DNA of 53,759 nucleotides, taken from the NCBI GenBank assembly GCA_052168315.1, contig JBQLZO010000078.1, forward strand, positions 1 through 53,759. Reading direction: 5' to 3'. This DNA is from JBQLZO01 sp052168315. Lineage in GTDB: Bacteria; Planctomycetota; Phycisphaerae; Phycisphaerales; UBA1924. The translations under genes and the position numbers were made by a program. Below, one piece after another: positions 25,132 through 34,308 of this stretch. The notes beneath the pieces are model-generated. The model ran no database searches. It saw nothing but the letters and a program-made list of their open reading frames with translations, and was not told where the DNA came from. Each line of letters opens with the position of its first letter. Position 1 is the first letter of the stretch.

Positions 25132-28100
25132 TCATCGGCAGGCGGAACCGAAGGCGCTGAGGAGGATGCCGAGGTCGTCCGAGTCGGTGTCGCCATCGGC
25201 ATCGATGTCGCCGGCATCGCCGGTTCCGAAACCGGCGAGCAGGATGCCCAGGTCGTCGGAGTCGATGTCGAGGTCGGCATCGAGGTCGCCGGGGCAGTCG
25301 GGCGGCTGGATGTCGGGCGGCACGATCGCGAGGCCTCGGAAGCTGCCGGGTGCGGTGATCTCGACGCTGCCCAGGACATCGCCGTTGTCCGGATCGATGT
25401 TGTACAGCGTCGTTGGCCCGGCGCTCGGGAATGGGATCAGCAGGGCGGCGAGGGTGTCGCCATCGCGATCGAGGCCGACGATGCCGTTGAAGTTGTCGCC
25501 GGCGAATTCTTCCGGCTTGTCCAGGATCAGGTAGCCATCCTCATCACCCGCGAAGACGAACAACCCGGTTCCGAAGGCGTCGCTCCCGCCCCACAGGTCT
25601 CCGTTGATGCCGCGCACGATGTAGGAACCGGTCCAGTCGCTGACGATGGTGTCCATGTCGATGCAGTTGTTGGGTGAGCAGCTGTACGGATACTCGGCGA
25701 GCACCTCTGTCACCGCGCCGGCCAGGTCGATTCGGGCCAGGACCCGTGCTTGGTTGAAGGGTGATCCCTCGGGGGCCATGGATACGATGAGGGACTGGCC
25801 ATCGCTGGTGATGCCTTCGGTCAGGGTTGGGGAGTCGTTGAGTGTGAAAGTGCCTTCGAAGGTGAGTGCGCCGGTTGAGGTGTCGAATCGGCCGAGTTGC
25901 GAGCCACCGATGACGGCCCAGAGGCCGCCATCGTGCAGGGCCATGCCGCCGATGTACGACACCTCCTGACCGGACGGCCCGATGGGGGTCACATCGCCCG
26001 TGGCAAGGTCTATTTGCACCAGCGACGATGTATCCTGGTCGTACGAGTAGGCCGTCTGGTCGTTCGAATTGCTGATCACTGCTCCACCCACGAAGTTCCC
26101 CAGGAGGCTCAGCAGCGGGCCGGGTGTTACCTCAAGCGTCTGGGCGTCAATGAAATCGATGCGGAACTGGTCGAAGGGCGGCGCCGCAGACACGGTGATG
26201 AGCGTGTTCTCATCGATCCAGTCGAGATCATTGAAGAGACGGATGTTTGGTTCCGCGTATGCCTCGGGCTCTGCGATTACCTGGTACGAGGCACCCGCCT
26301 CAAAGATGAACATCCGGTTGGAGGACGCTGGATAGATGCCATTGCCGCCGAGGAAGGTGTCGGTCGCGCTGTTGTACAGCAGTGAGTCGATGTCGTAGCA
26401 CTCCTCCCCGCCACAGGTGTCCGGGTAGGTTGCGAGTACTCGCGTGATCTGTGCGTCGAATCCGAGCAACCCTACTTGGTCGGTATCAAACGGCCTTGAG
26501 GCATCGGCACCGAACGCCACGAACAGGCTCGTCCCGTCTGTCGAGAGGCCGGCCGCGTTCACGACGGGGTCTTCGTTCACCATGAGGATCGGCCCGATGA
26601 TGGTGAGCACGCCGGTATTGGGGTCGACGCGCCCGAGTTGCTGCTGATCGACGAGCGCCCAGAGTTCCCCGTTGTCGAGGATCGTGAGCTCTGTCAGGAC
26701 ATGGTCGCCGTCGATCGGATCGAACGGGGTGACTTGGCCTGTGCTGGTGTCAATCCGAACGACTGCTCCCATGTCAACGCTGAAGCTGAGGATCTGAGCT
26801 GGGCCACCCATCGACGGCGAGGCACCGATGAGTGATGTGAGCAGGGTCACAATCGGGAGGATGCGGAGCCCTCCGTTCACCTGGCGCTCAGCGCCACGAA
26901 CATCGCCCCCCGAGGCCCCGAGCATCAGCGCGCTGACGGAGAGCGTTCTTCCCAGCGCGTTCTGCCGGTTGATCTGATTCCAGAGCTGCATGTCACCTAC
27001 CTCCAATTGCGTGGCGATCTGGGCGACGATCGCCCATCCATCTGTTGGAGCGGAGGTTCGGTGTCCGGGCGTCGCGGCGATCTCGGGTTTTTTCTCGATT
27101 TCTTCCAGGCGGCTTGTGGCGCGCAGCGCATCTCGCAGCAGGGTGAGGCGTTCGGCCCGCTCGCTCGGGGCTCCGAAGGACAGGCAGGCCCACACGGGCA
27201 GCGGTGACAGGGGGCCGGGTTCGGCGTGGGCGCCGGGGCGGCCGGCGCCGAGCGACAGGAATCGCTCGGCCGACTCTGCGATCAGGAATCCATCCGCGCG
27301 GTAGGCGTGGAGCGCGGCGAGCGGGTCGCCCTCGGCCTCGTGGAGTCGGCCCAGATGGAGCGCTGCGACCGGGTTGTCGGGCATGATCGATTGGTAGAGG
27401 GCTCGGGCTGCGGCGGGGTCGCCCCGGGCCGCGAGCAGGTCGGCGCGGATGCGCTGGAGGCCTTGGTTGAAGTCCTGGGCGTCCATCGCCGCCGCCCGGT
27501 CGAGGATGAGGGCGGCGCGTTCGGTATCGCCCGATTGCAGGGCCGCATCGGCGAGCAGGGCGTGGAGGAATCCGACCTCCGGGAAGGCCTCGGCCGCGTG
27601 CTGCAGGCGCGGGTAGGCCCGGGCCGGCTCGCCGCGCCACAGGTAGACCTGCCCGAGGGCGGCCTCCACGAACGGGTCCAATGCCCCGAGTCGCTCGGCG
27701 TGGGTCCATGCGGCCACCGCGGCGTCGATGTCGGCGAGGAGGAGGGCCATGAGGCCCAGGTCCCGCGCATCGGTGCGGGAGACGGCATGCCAGTCCGTCG
27801 GCATGGTGAAGTCGGCCGCGTACCGCGCGGTGGCGGGGATGGCGTGGGCATGGGTGCGGAGCGCCTCCGCGCGGGGCTGCCCCTGCGCGAGGCGTGCCAC
27901 TGTTCGAATCACGGCCAGTTCGCGCTTGGTATCCGATGCCAGCGGGTCCAGGGCGATGGCCGCGTCGTAGAGCGCCAGTGATCGCTCCAGATCGCCGGTG
28001 AGCACACTGCCGGGGATGGGCCGGTCGCCCCACATCAAGCGGAGTGCGAGCTTGGTGCCCTGCGATGGATCGATGAGCGAGAGGCGCGCCTCGGCCAGCC

Positions 28101-29346
28101 GCTGTTGGGCCATCGCGGGTCTCTTGATCAGAACCGCCCATCCGAGCGCTACGGCCGCGACCATCGCCAGGGCCCCGGCGATCGCGCCGAGGAGCGGGCG
28201 TCGCTGACGCCGCGCGAGGCGGTGAGCGCGCGTCAGCAGGCCCGCCGGTCTGGCGCTGATCGCACGGAACGAGAGGATCCGTTCGAGGTCTTCGGCCATC
28301 GCTTCCGCGGAGGCGTATCGGCGCTCGGGATCGGGGTCCATCGCCTTCGCGACCACGGTCTCGATGTCGCGGCTGCACTCGCTTCGGAGCTTGCGGAGGG
28401 GCGGGATGGCCAGCCGCTCGATCCGGTCGAGCATCGCACTCGGATCGTTGCCCTCGACCGGGCGCTGGCCGCTGAGCGCGTGGTACAGGGTGGCGCCGAG
28501 CGCGTACACATCCGAGCGGCCGTCTACTTTGCGGTGGGCCCCGCGCAGCTGTTCCGGCGAGGCGTACGCGAGTGTGCCCAGGAACTGCCCCTCGACGGTG
28601 ATGACCGAAGACTCGACCTCGCGCACCAGCCCGAAGTCCGAGAGCAGCGGGGTGCCATCCCCGCGGATGAGGATGTTCGACGGCTTGACATCACGATGCA
28701 CCAGCCCGGCCTCGTGCACCGCCTGCAGCGCCCGAGCGATCTGCGCGCCCACGCGGCAGACGAAGGCCGGATCGCGCGGATCGCAGCCGGCCGGGAGTGC
28801 CACGGCACCATCGCCGGGATCGCCCTTGCTCCAGGTCGCATCGAAGATGAGGGATGACAGCGGCGGCCCATCGATGAGCTCCATCGCGTAGGCGCACACA
28901 TTCGGCTGATCGATCACCTCGTAGATGGGCACGATGTGGCGGTGGCGGAATCGGGCGATCGCGCGGGCCTCGTCCAGGAAGCGGCGCCTCGCGCGGTCGG
29001 ACAGGCGCACCGCGGGCGGGAGCACCTTCAGTGCCACGACGCGTCCGCCGAGGCTCCGCTGGCGCGCCGCGTACACGACGGACATGCCGCCACGCCCGAT
29101 TTCCGAGATGACCTCGAACCCGGCGATGCGCGGCATCGGCTCGTTCGTGATGAGCCCAGCGCCGCCGAGCATCGACGCCGCCAGCGACACGCTCCGCTCG
29201 ACCTCGGCGGCGTCGGCGCCGAATTCCGCGCCGAGGGCGGCGATGTCGATGGGCAGCTCATCCTCCAGCAGGGTGAGCACCCGATCGAAGAGCTCGTCGA
29301 GCGAGCGGTCGCTGTCTGACATGCCCGGCTGATGCTGCATCATCAC
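25132..29346 (-). CDS. Hanks-type Ser/Thr protein kinase with TM and TPR parts, read in frame into an exported beta-propeller/dockerin-like protein
   Basis: One open frame of 1404 residues. Residues 77-360 form a kinase: glycine loop GRGGMSVV, catalytic Lys in VVALKVLPP (107), HRDVKPSN (217-224), DFG (237-239) and SPEQLRG. A membrane helix (AIAGALAMVAAVALGWAVLI) lies near residue 390, followed by TPR-like repeats to about 740. From residue 786 the character changes: a signal-peptide-like LPIVTLLTSLIGASPSMGG, then repeated strands such as VVRIDTSTGQVTPFD and LGRFDTSTGALTFEG of a beta-propeller, and a two-EF-hand dockerin-like tail ending DSDDLGILLSAFGSACR. An ATG at 26991 has a perfectly spaced GGAGG, so this may be two cistrons fused by loss of a stop. 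Its start overlaps the ECF sigma gene stop (ATGA). Confidence 0.8.
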   Translation of the reverse strand: MMMQHQPGMSDSDRSLDELFDRVLTLLEDELPIDIAALGAEFGADAAEVERSVSLAASMLGGAGLITNEPMPRIAGFEVISEIGRGGMSVVYAARQRSLGGRVVALKVLPPAVRLSDRARRRFLDEARAIARFRHRHIVPIYEVIDQPNVCAYAMELIDGPPLSSLIFDATWSKGDPGDGAVALPAGCDPRDPAFVCRVGAQIARALQAVHEAGLVHRDVKPSNILIRGDGTPLLSDFGLVREVESSVITVEGQFLGTLAYASPEQLRGAHRKVDGRSDVYALGATLYHALSGQRPVEGNDPSAMLDRIERLAIPPLRKLRSECSRDIETVVAKAMDPDPERRYASAEAMAEDLERILSFRAISARPAGLLTRAHRLARRQRRPLLGAIAGALAMVAAVALGWAVLIKRPAMAQQRLAEARLSLIDPSQGTKLALRLMWGDRPIPGSVLTGDLERSLALYDAAIALDPLASDTKRELAVIRTVARLAQGQPRAEALRTHAHAIPATARYAADFTMPTDWHAVSRTDARDLGLMALLLADIDAAVAAWTHAERLGALDPFVEAALGQVYLWRGEPARAYPRLQHAAEAFPEVGFLHALLADAALQSGDTERAALILDRAAAMDAQDFNQGLQRIRADLLAARGDPAAARALYQSIMPDNPVAALHLGRLHEAEGDPLAALHAYRADGFLIAESAERFLSLGAGRPGAHAEPGPLSPLPVWACLSFGAPSERAERLTLLRDALRATSRLEEIEKKPEIAATPGHRTSAPTDGWAIVAQIATQLEVGDMQLWNQINRQNALGRTLSVSALMLGASGGDVRGAERQVNGGLRILPIVTLLTSLIGASPSMGGPAQILSFSVDMGAVVRIDTSTGQVTPFDPIDGDHVLTELTILDNGELWALVDQQQLGRVDPNTGVLTIIGPILMVNEDPVVNAAGLSTDGTSLFVAFGADASRPFDTDQVGLLGFDAQITRVLATYPDTCGGEECYDIDSLLYNSATDTFLGGNGIYPASSNRMFIFEAGASYQVIAEPEAYAEPNIRLFNDLDWIDENTLITVSAAPPFDQFRIDFIDAQTLEVTPGPLLSLLGNFVGGAVISNSNDQTAYSYDQDTSSLVQIDLATGDVTPIGPSGQEVSYIGGMALHDGGLWAVIGGSQLGRFDTSTGALTFEGTFTLNDSPTLTEGITSDGQSLIVSMAPEGSPFNQARVLARIDLAGAVTEVLAEYPYSCSPNNCIDMDTIVSDWTGSYIVRGINGDLWGGSDAFGTGLFVFAGDEDGYLILDKPEEFAGDNFNGIVGLDRDGDTLAALLIPFPSAGPTTLYNIDPDNGDVLGSVEITAPGSFRGLAIVPPDIQPPDCPGDLDADLDIDSDDLGILLAGFGTGDAGDIDADGDTDSDDLGILLSAFGSACR
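26991..27004 (-). promoter_or_regulatory. Internal ribosome binding site and start inside the kinase ORF
   Basis: On the minus strand GGAGG (27004-27000) lies 8 bases before an in-frame ATG (26991-26989). Starting here would give a separate 619-residue protein with an N-terminal signal-like segment, beta-propeller repeats and dockerin-like tail. This site decides whether the ORF is one gene or two. Confidence 0.6.
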
Positions 29347-30053
29347 GGCCCCTTGCGCGCGGGATCGGCCCCGCTCTTCTCAGGAGCGGAGGTTCGATCC
29401 GGGAGCGCCGGACGGGGGTCGTATTTTTCTGGAACGGATCGGTCGGCCCGTGTGATTGCGAGCGCGCGCTCGAACAGGTGGGCTCCGCGGCGGATTCGAT
29501 GCCTGGTGGCTGATTCGCTGATTCCGAGGGCGGCGGCGACCTCTGCCAGGGGCATCTGCTCGATGATGCGGAGGCGGATCGGCTCGCTCAGTTCATGGGG
29601 AAGCGATTCCAACGCGCAGCGCATCGCATCGGCCTGCTCGCGGGCGGTGGCCACCCGGCTCGGGGTGGTGGTTCTGACGGGCCCCGCGAAGGTGGCTCGG
29701 TCCCGTGCGTGGGGCGCGCCGGGCTCGCTGGAGTGCTCGAGATCTCCGAACGGGAGCGTCGAGACGCGCCCGCCGCGCTTGACGGCGTTGAAGTGGTCGG
29801 CCGCATCGCGGATGCATCGGTCGGCGAGGGTGAGCAGCCATGTTCGGAAGGCCCGCTTGCCCTGCCACTCGATGGCATCCCTTGCGCGCCATGCCCTGAG
29901 TAGCATCTCCTGGAGGACATCTTCGGGCGCCAGGTGCGATCGCAGGCCTGATCCGAGCCGGCGCTCGATCGCCAGCAGGAGCGATGCCGGTCCCGCGCCC
30001 TCGATCAGGCGATCCCACGCGTGCGGATCGGGGCTCAGGAGGGGATTGTCCAT
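29343..30053 (-). CDS. ECF-type RNA polymerase sigma factor paired with the kinase
   Basis: A 236-residue sigma factor. Region 2 (about residues 18-95) contains LAPEDVLQEMLLRAWRAR and AFRTWLLTLADRCIRDAADH. A linker follows, and region 4 (about 140-200) contains LESLPHELSEPIRLRIIEQM and the helix-turn-helix LAEVAAALGISESATRHRIR. The C-terminal tail is charged and probably disordered. It overlaps the kinase start by ATGA. Planctomycetes often pair ECF sigma factors with Hanks-type kinases instead of anti-sigma factors, and this matches: the kinase probably controls the sigma factor by phosphorylation. Confidence 0.85.
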   Translation of the reverse strand: MDNPLLSPDPHAWDRLIEGAGPASLLLAIERRLGSGLRSHLAPEDVLQEMLLRAWRARDAIEWQGKRAFRTWLLTLADRCIRDAADHFNAVKRGGRVSTLPFGDLEHSSEPGAPHARDRATFAGPVRTTTPSRVATAREQADAMRCALESLPHELSEPIRLRIIEQMPLAEVAAALGISESATRHRIRRGAHLFERALAITRADRSVPEKYDPRPALPDRTSAPEKSGADPARKGP

Positions 30054-30227
30054 GAGGCCCAGAGTAGGGAATCGGCCTCATCCACTCAATGTTCTTTCCA
30101 TCATGCGGGCGGCGCGGCGATGGATCACATCGCTTGTGCGCTGCGCAGTCGATGGGCTGGTGATCCGGCGGTGTGCGCGTGAGCGATGTGCCATGCGGTG
30201 GGAATCGCGTTGGCGGGGGCGAGCGGG

Positions 30228-31658
30228 CTACGCCTCGCGCTGTTCGGATTGTGCGTCGGTCGCGTGTGTGCGCTCTGGATCCTGCTGGTCCGGGTCATCC
30301 GGGGCTGGGGTTTGGTCTTCGGTTGCGGCGCGGGCGAGGCCGAGTTTGAGGAGGATGGGGCCGGTGAGTTCGTTGACGGCGATGGTGGCGAGGATGAGGG
30401 TGAACAGGTCTTCGATGCCTTCGAGGGATCGGAAGGTGCGTTCGAGGATTCCGGCGAGTGCGACGGCGACGCCGGCCTGTGAGATGGATGAGGACCAGAG
30501 CCATCTGAGCGTGGGGCCTCGTTCTCCCGCGATGGCGGCGCCGAGGAATGTGCCGGCGACCATGGCGATGGCCCGTGCGCCGACGAACATGGCGACCCAG
30601 ACCCAGAGTTCGGCGAGTGCGGGGAGCGAGACCTTGCAGCCGGCGACGGCGAAGAAGACGCAGTAGACCGGGAGCGAGAGGCGGTCGACGGCTTCGAAGA
30701 ATGGGCGGCTTGAGGCTTCCCAGAGGTTGCGCATAAAGACGCCGGCGACGAGGGCGACGAGCAGGGCTTCGAGCCCGAGCTGCCGGCTGAACAGGGCGAT
30801 GCCGAAGGAGGACAGGGCGATGACGATGGGGAGGTAGGCGCCGCTGCGCTGGACATACCAGGCCAGCGCGACGCCGGCGAGCACGCCGATGCCGATGGAG
30901 CCGAGGAGGGTCCATGCGAGTTCGCGTGCGATGGAATCGAGCCCGGCGGCGGCGGTGTCGGGGGACTGGGCGCCGAGGACGGCTGGGATGGCGAGCCCGC
31001 TGACGATGGTGAAGAGGATGATGAGCATCACATCCTTGGTGACGACGCTGGTGAGGGTGAGTTGAGCGAAGCGTCCCTTGGCGCTGGTCTCGTTGAGGAG
31101 GGCGATGACGACGGCGGGGGATCCGGCGGTGGCGATGGTGGCCATGACGAGGCCCATCCATGCCATGGTGGTGTTGGAGGCGTTGGGGAGGATGTCGCTC
31201 CAGCGGAGCAGGAGGACCGCGGCGAGGGTTCCGATGCCCATGACGAGGACGACCTGGGCGGTGACGACGGCCGAGACGGTTCGGAAGGCGCTGCGGAGGA
31301 ATGCGAAGCGGATGGCGCCGCCGGCGGCGAGCGCGATGAGGGCGACGGCGAGGTCGTTGACGAGCCGGAGGTCTTCGAGTTCGGCCTTTCGGACGAGTGC
31401 GAGGGCCGAGGGGCCCATGAGCATGCCGAAGATGAGGAAGCCGGTGATCTTGGGGAGGCCGATGGCCTTGAGGCTCATGCCGATGAACCACGAGCCGAGG
31501 AGGAGGAGGCCGATGCCCATGCCGGTGCCCTGCTGTGAGAGGGCGGGGCCTTCGCTGGTGGGGCGGACGGTGAGCCCGGATCCGCCGACATGCTGGCCGA
31601 GCCAGGCGAGCACGACGACGATGAGGGCGGCGGCGAGGAACTGGAGGGATGATTTCAT
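30228..31658 (-). CDS. Cation:proton antiporter (CPA2/KefB-type membrane domain)
   Basis: A 476-residue integral membrane protein with about 12 hydrophobic segments. LPKITGFLIFGMLMGPSALA and the helix-break stretch ATIATAGSPAVVIALLNETS match the Na+(K+)/H+ exchanger domain of the CPA2 family. The charged tail after residue 445 is cytoplasmic. It overlaps the preceding antiporter gene by ATGA (31658/31655), implying the two are made together and may form a heteromer or act on the same ion. PII-like and EIIA-like proteins encoded upstream in the same operon could gate the transporters. Ion specificity cannot be told. Confidence 0.8.
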   Translation of the reverse strand: MKSSLQFLAAALIVVVLAWLGQHVGGSGLTVRPTSEGPALSQQGTGMGIGLLLLGSWFIGMSLKAIGLPKITGFLIFGMLMGPSALALVRKAELEDLRLVNDLAVALIALAAGGAIRFAFLRSAFRTVSAVVTAQVVLVMGIGTLAAVLLLRWSDILPNASNTTMAWMGLVMATIATAGSPAVVIALLNETSAKGRFAQLTLTSVVTKDVMLIILFTIVSGLAIPAVLGAQSPDTAAAGLDSIARELAWTLLGSIGIGVLAGVALAWYVQRSGAYLPIVIALSSFGIALFSRQLGLEALLVALVAGVFMRNLWEASSRPFFEAVDRLSLPVYCVFFAVAGCKVSLPALAELWVWVAMFVGARAIAMVAGTFLGAAIAGERGPTLRWLWSSSISQAGVAVALAGILERTFRSLEGIEDLFTLILATIAVNELTGPILLKLGLARAATEDQTPAPDDPDQQDPERTHATDAQSEQREA

Positions 31659-33055
31659 CGGTCACCCCCCTGCTGCTGCTGCGCGGCCTCGCGCTCAGCG
31701 CGTCCCGCGCCGCTGCCGATGCGGCGGGAGCCTGGCGGACGATCGGGTGGGTCGGGGGAGCGGGCGTTGGCGGGGTCGGGGATCCCGGCGCGATCGCTGG
31801 CGTGGGCGCGGAGGATCCTGCGCCGGATGATGAGGGCGATGATCTCGCAGGCGATGCCGGCGATGACGATGGCGACGAGGGCGGATCGGGTGGCGTCGTT
31901 GGGGGCGACGAGGACGAGGGAGACGGTCAGGGCGAGCGCGATGGGGCTCTGTCGGATCGCGGAGGCGCCGGCGAGGGCGGTGGCGGTGGTGCGTGGCGCA
32001 GCGCGGTCGGCGGGTTTGGATTCGTCGCCGTCTGATGGCGCATCGAGGACCGCGCGGACCATCGAGCGGGCGATGGCGGGCTTGATGAGCAGCCGCATGG
32101 CGATGAGTCCGGCGGCGAGCACGAGGGCCCATGGGTGTTTCTGCCACTCGAGCAGGACGCCGGCGAGGAGGGCGACGATGGCGGCGACGGCGTGTTCGCC
32201 GCCGAGAACAAAGCGTTCGAAGGCGCGGAGGCCGGTTCCGGGGAGGTTGGCGACGACAGCGCCGGCGAGCATGGCGGCGCACATGGTGGCAGCGCCGGTC
32301 TGGGATGAGAGCCCGGCGGCGATCGCGAGGATTCCGAGGAAGACGGTGAGTTGCTGGTCGCGGTCGCGGGCCCTGGAGACTCCGAACCATGCGAGGAGGG
32401 CGGTGGCGATGGCGATGACGAGGGTGAGCATGAGGACGGCGATGGCGCGTCCGGCGAGCGGTGGTCCTGAGCCGTGCTCTTCGGGGAGCCCGGCGAGGAA
32501 GCTGGATGCGGCGGCGAAGGTGGCGATGGCGATGGCGGCGGCGAGCCCGCCGCTGATGCGGAGGGCGAGGGCGGCGGACTGGTGCTCGGGCTCGTCGGTG
32601 AATCGGGCGGATCGGGTTTCCATGGCCCATCCGACCATGGCAGCACCGACGGCGGCGGCGGCGAGCCCGACCGCGCCGACCCATCGATCGGCGACGCCGG
32701 CGCCGATGAGGAGGACGAGGGGCGCGGCGATGGCGATGGTTCCGATGGCGTCGAGCGCGACGCGGCGTGCGATGGGGGCGGGGACCTTCCTGAGCAGGTC
32801 GCGGCGGAGCTGGAGGCCGACGACGAATCCGATCCAGCCGAGGGCGATCTGGATGAGCGGCATGCTCGCGAGGATGGCGCCGCGATCGACGAGCCCGGTG
32901 AGGGTGGGCCCGATGGCGACGCCGACGAGCAGGGCGATCCATCCGCCGGAGTGCATGGCGGTCATGGTGCGGCTTCGTCGGAGGGTGTAGGCCCAGCGCG
33001 AGGTGGTGAGCAGCGCGAGGGTGATGAGCAGGAGGATTGGGAGGAAGGTGTCCAA
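31655..33055 (-). CDS. Second cation:proton antiporter-like membrane protein
   Basis: A 466-residue protein with about 12 hydrophobic segments. SGGWIALLVGVAIGPTLTGL and LGWIGFVVGLQLRRDLL resemble the first helices of CPA-type exchangers, and the remainder is a divergent Ala-rich transporter core. The last 60 residues are Pro/Arg/Gln-rich and probably cytoplasmic. It is coupled to the next antiporter by ATGA and follows the PII-like gene by 29 bp. Divergence from its partner suggests a two-subunit transporter, which is inference. Confidence 0.7.
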   Translation of the reverse strand: MDTFLPILLLITLALLTTSRWAYTLRRSRTMTAMHSGGWIALLVGVAIGPTLTGLVDRGAILASMPLIQIALGWIGFVVGLQLRRDLLRKVPAPIARRVALDAIGTIAIAAPLVLLIGAGVADRWVGAVGLAAAAVGAAMVGWAMETRSARFTDEPEHQSAALALRISGGLAAAIAIATFAAASSFLAGLPEEHGSGPPLAGRAIAVLMLTLVIAIATALLAWFGVSRARDRDQQLTVFLGILAIAAGLSSQTGAATMCAAMLAGAVVANLPGTGLRAFERFVLGGEHAVAAIVALLAGVLLEWQKHPWALVLAAGLIAMRLLIKPAIARSMVRAVLDAPSDGDESKPADRAAPRTTATALAGASAIRQSPIALALTVSLVLVAPNDATRSALVAIVIAGIACEIIALIIRRRILRAHASDRAGIPDPANARSPDPPDRPPGSRRIGSGAGRAEREAAQQQQGGDR

Positions 33056-33084
33056 CGCGGATGGGTCCGGTTCTTGCGCAGCGT

Positions 33085-33474
33085 TCAGCGGGCCGGGAGC
33101 CCGGCGTGCCGCTCGATGGGCACTGTGAAGGCGATGGGGCGATCGGCCTGGGGGAGGTCATCCTCGAGGAACTCGAAAACCTTCCCGGCGGTCTTGTTGT
33201 TGGTGATCGAGAGGAGCACGCGTGAGCCGGTCTGCTCGGGCATGAGCGAGGCGAGGCCTGAGAAGATGGGCATCTCCTCGCGGATGAGTGCCATGAGGCC
33301 CTTGGACTGCATGACGGTGGCGGAGATGCCGAACTCGAGCAGGGCCGTGATGATGTCGTCGGTCACGCTGGGCTTTGAGAGGATCATGACCATGAGCACG
33401 CGGCGCTTCGCATCGTCGGTCGTTGATGATGCCTTGTCGTTCTCGCGCGCTTCCGGGGTGGCATCAGAAGACAT
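33085..33474 (-). CDS. PII-like signalling protein
   Basis: A 129-residue protein. After a 25-residue disordered start the sequence RRVLMVMILSKPSVTDDIIT, LLEFGISATVMQSKGLMAL and MPEQTGSRVLLSITNNKTAG follows the beta-alpha-beta layout of PII-like (GlnB/CutA-fold) proteins, which form trimers that bind nucleotides. ATG 33474 is preferred over upstream starts because the upstream part lies inside the EIIA-like gene. The start overlaps that gene's end by 11 bp. In other bacteria PII-like proteins gate membrane transporters in response to adenylyl nucleotides; the downstream antiporters would be its targets here. Confidence 0.65.
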   Translation of the reverse strand: MSSDATPEARENDKASSTTDDAKRRVLMVMILSKPSVTDDIITALLEFGISATVMQSKGLMALIREEMPIFSGLASLMPEQTGSRVLLSITNNKTAGKVFEFLEDDLPQADRPIAFTVPIERHAGLPAR

Positions 33475-33955
33475 GCGAGCGGTCCTCCGTGATGATCTCG
33501 CGGTGGAGTGCTTCGGCATCCTTGCAGGCGCGGAGGCGCTGGCGGACGGATTCGGGGTGGACGAGCCTTGCGAGCCTTGCGAGGACGCGGACATGCTCGA
33601 TGGGGTTTCCGGCCGGTCCGATCATGGCGAAGATGAGGTCGCAGGCGGCGCCGGCGCGGGGCTTGGCGTTGCCATCGAAGTCGACGCCTTGGCGGACGAG
33701 TGCCACGGCGAGGGCGGTGCGGTGGATGCCATCGAGCAGGGCGTGGGGGAAGGCAACGCCGTCGGGGAGGGCGGTGGAGCGGACGCCCTCGCGGGCCTCG
33801 AAGCCGGCGACGAGCGCTTCTTCGCCGACGCCGACGCCGTCGTCGCCGGAGGCTTTGCAGAACGCGGATGCGAGGGCGCGGAGGACCTCCGCGCGGTTCG
33901 ATGCGCGGTCGATGACGATCACCCGCCCGGGGTCCAGCAAGGGCTCCAATCGCAC
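33464..33955 (-). CDS. PTS EIIA type-2 (Ntr/fructose-like) domain protein
   Basis: A 163-residue protein. The phosphorylatable His is in DGVAFPHALLDGIHRTALAV, the EIIA-Mtl/Fru/Ntr site, about residues 73-92; CDLIFAMIGPAGNPIEHVRV is the conserved second half. GTG 33955 is preferred because GGAGGAG lies six bases upstream and the region before it is low complexity; an ATG at 34072 would add 39 residues. No EI, HPr or sugar-permease gene is nearby, so it is probably regulatory like PtsN, which controls K+ transport in proteobacteria. That fits its operon with two cation antiporters and a PII-like protein. Confidence 0.78.
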   Translation of the reverse strand: MRLEPLLDPGRVIVIDRASNRAEVLRALASAFCKASGDDGVGVGEEALVAGFEAREGVRSTALPDGVAFPHALLDGIHRTALAVALVRQGVDFDGNAKPRAGAACDLIFAMIGPAGNPIEHVRVLARLARLVHPESVRQRLRACKDAEALHREIITEDRSHVF

Positions 33956-34308
33956 GCCGGCCTCCTCCGAATCTGTGGTTTCCGGCGCGGTGGCCGGTTT
34001 GCGCTGGGAGCGGGCTCGCGGCGGCACGCCTCCGCTGTGCGAGCATACCCGTGGTGGGCGGGCACCGCCCAATCACCAAACACGGTGTGTGGCTGGTCGA
34101 GCGCGGAGTGGGCGGTTGGGGTGGATTGGGCGCATAATGCCAGGAGCGATGCGGCGTGCGAAAGGCGTGCTGGGCGATTCCGTATGAGTCGCGTGGGCAC
34201 CGCGCGTTCGCCGGCTGGCCGGATTTTGCCGGTCGATCGCCCCGCCTCCCCGCTCGCCCCTCCGCCCTCCCCGCACCCGCACCCCTGATCCCCCTGAGGA
34301 GTCCCGCG

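Noticed and set aside
31695..33161. Long minus-strand frame (488 codons) in another phase over the antiporter
   Set aside because: Arg/Pro/His-rich product without domains; the antiporter frame has clear membrane segments.
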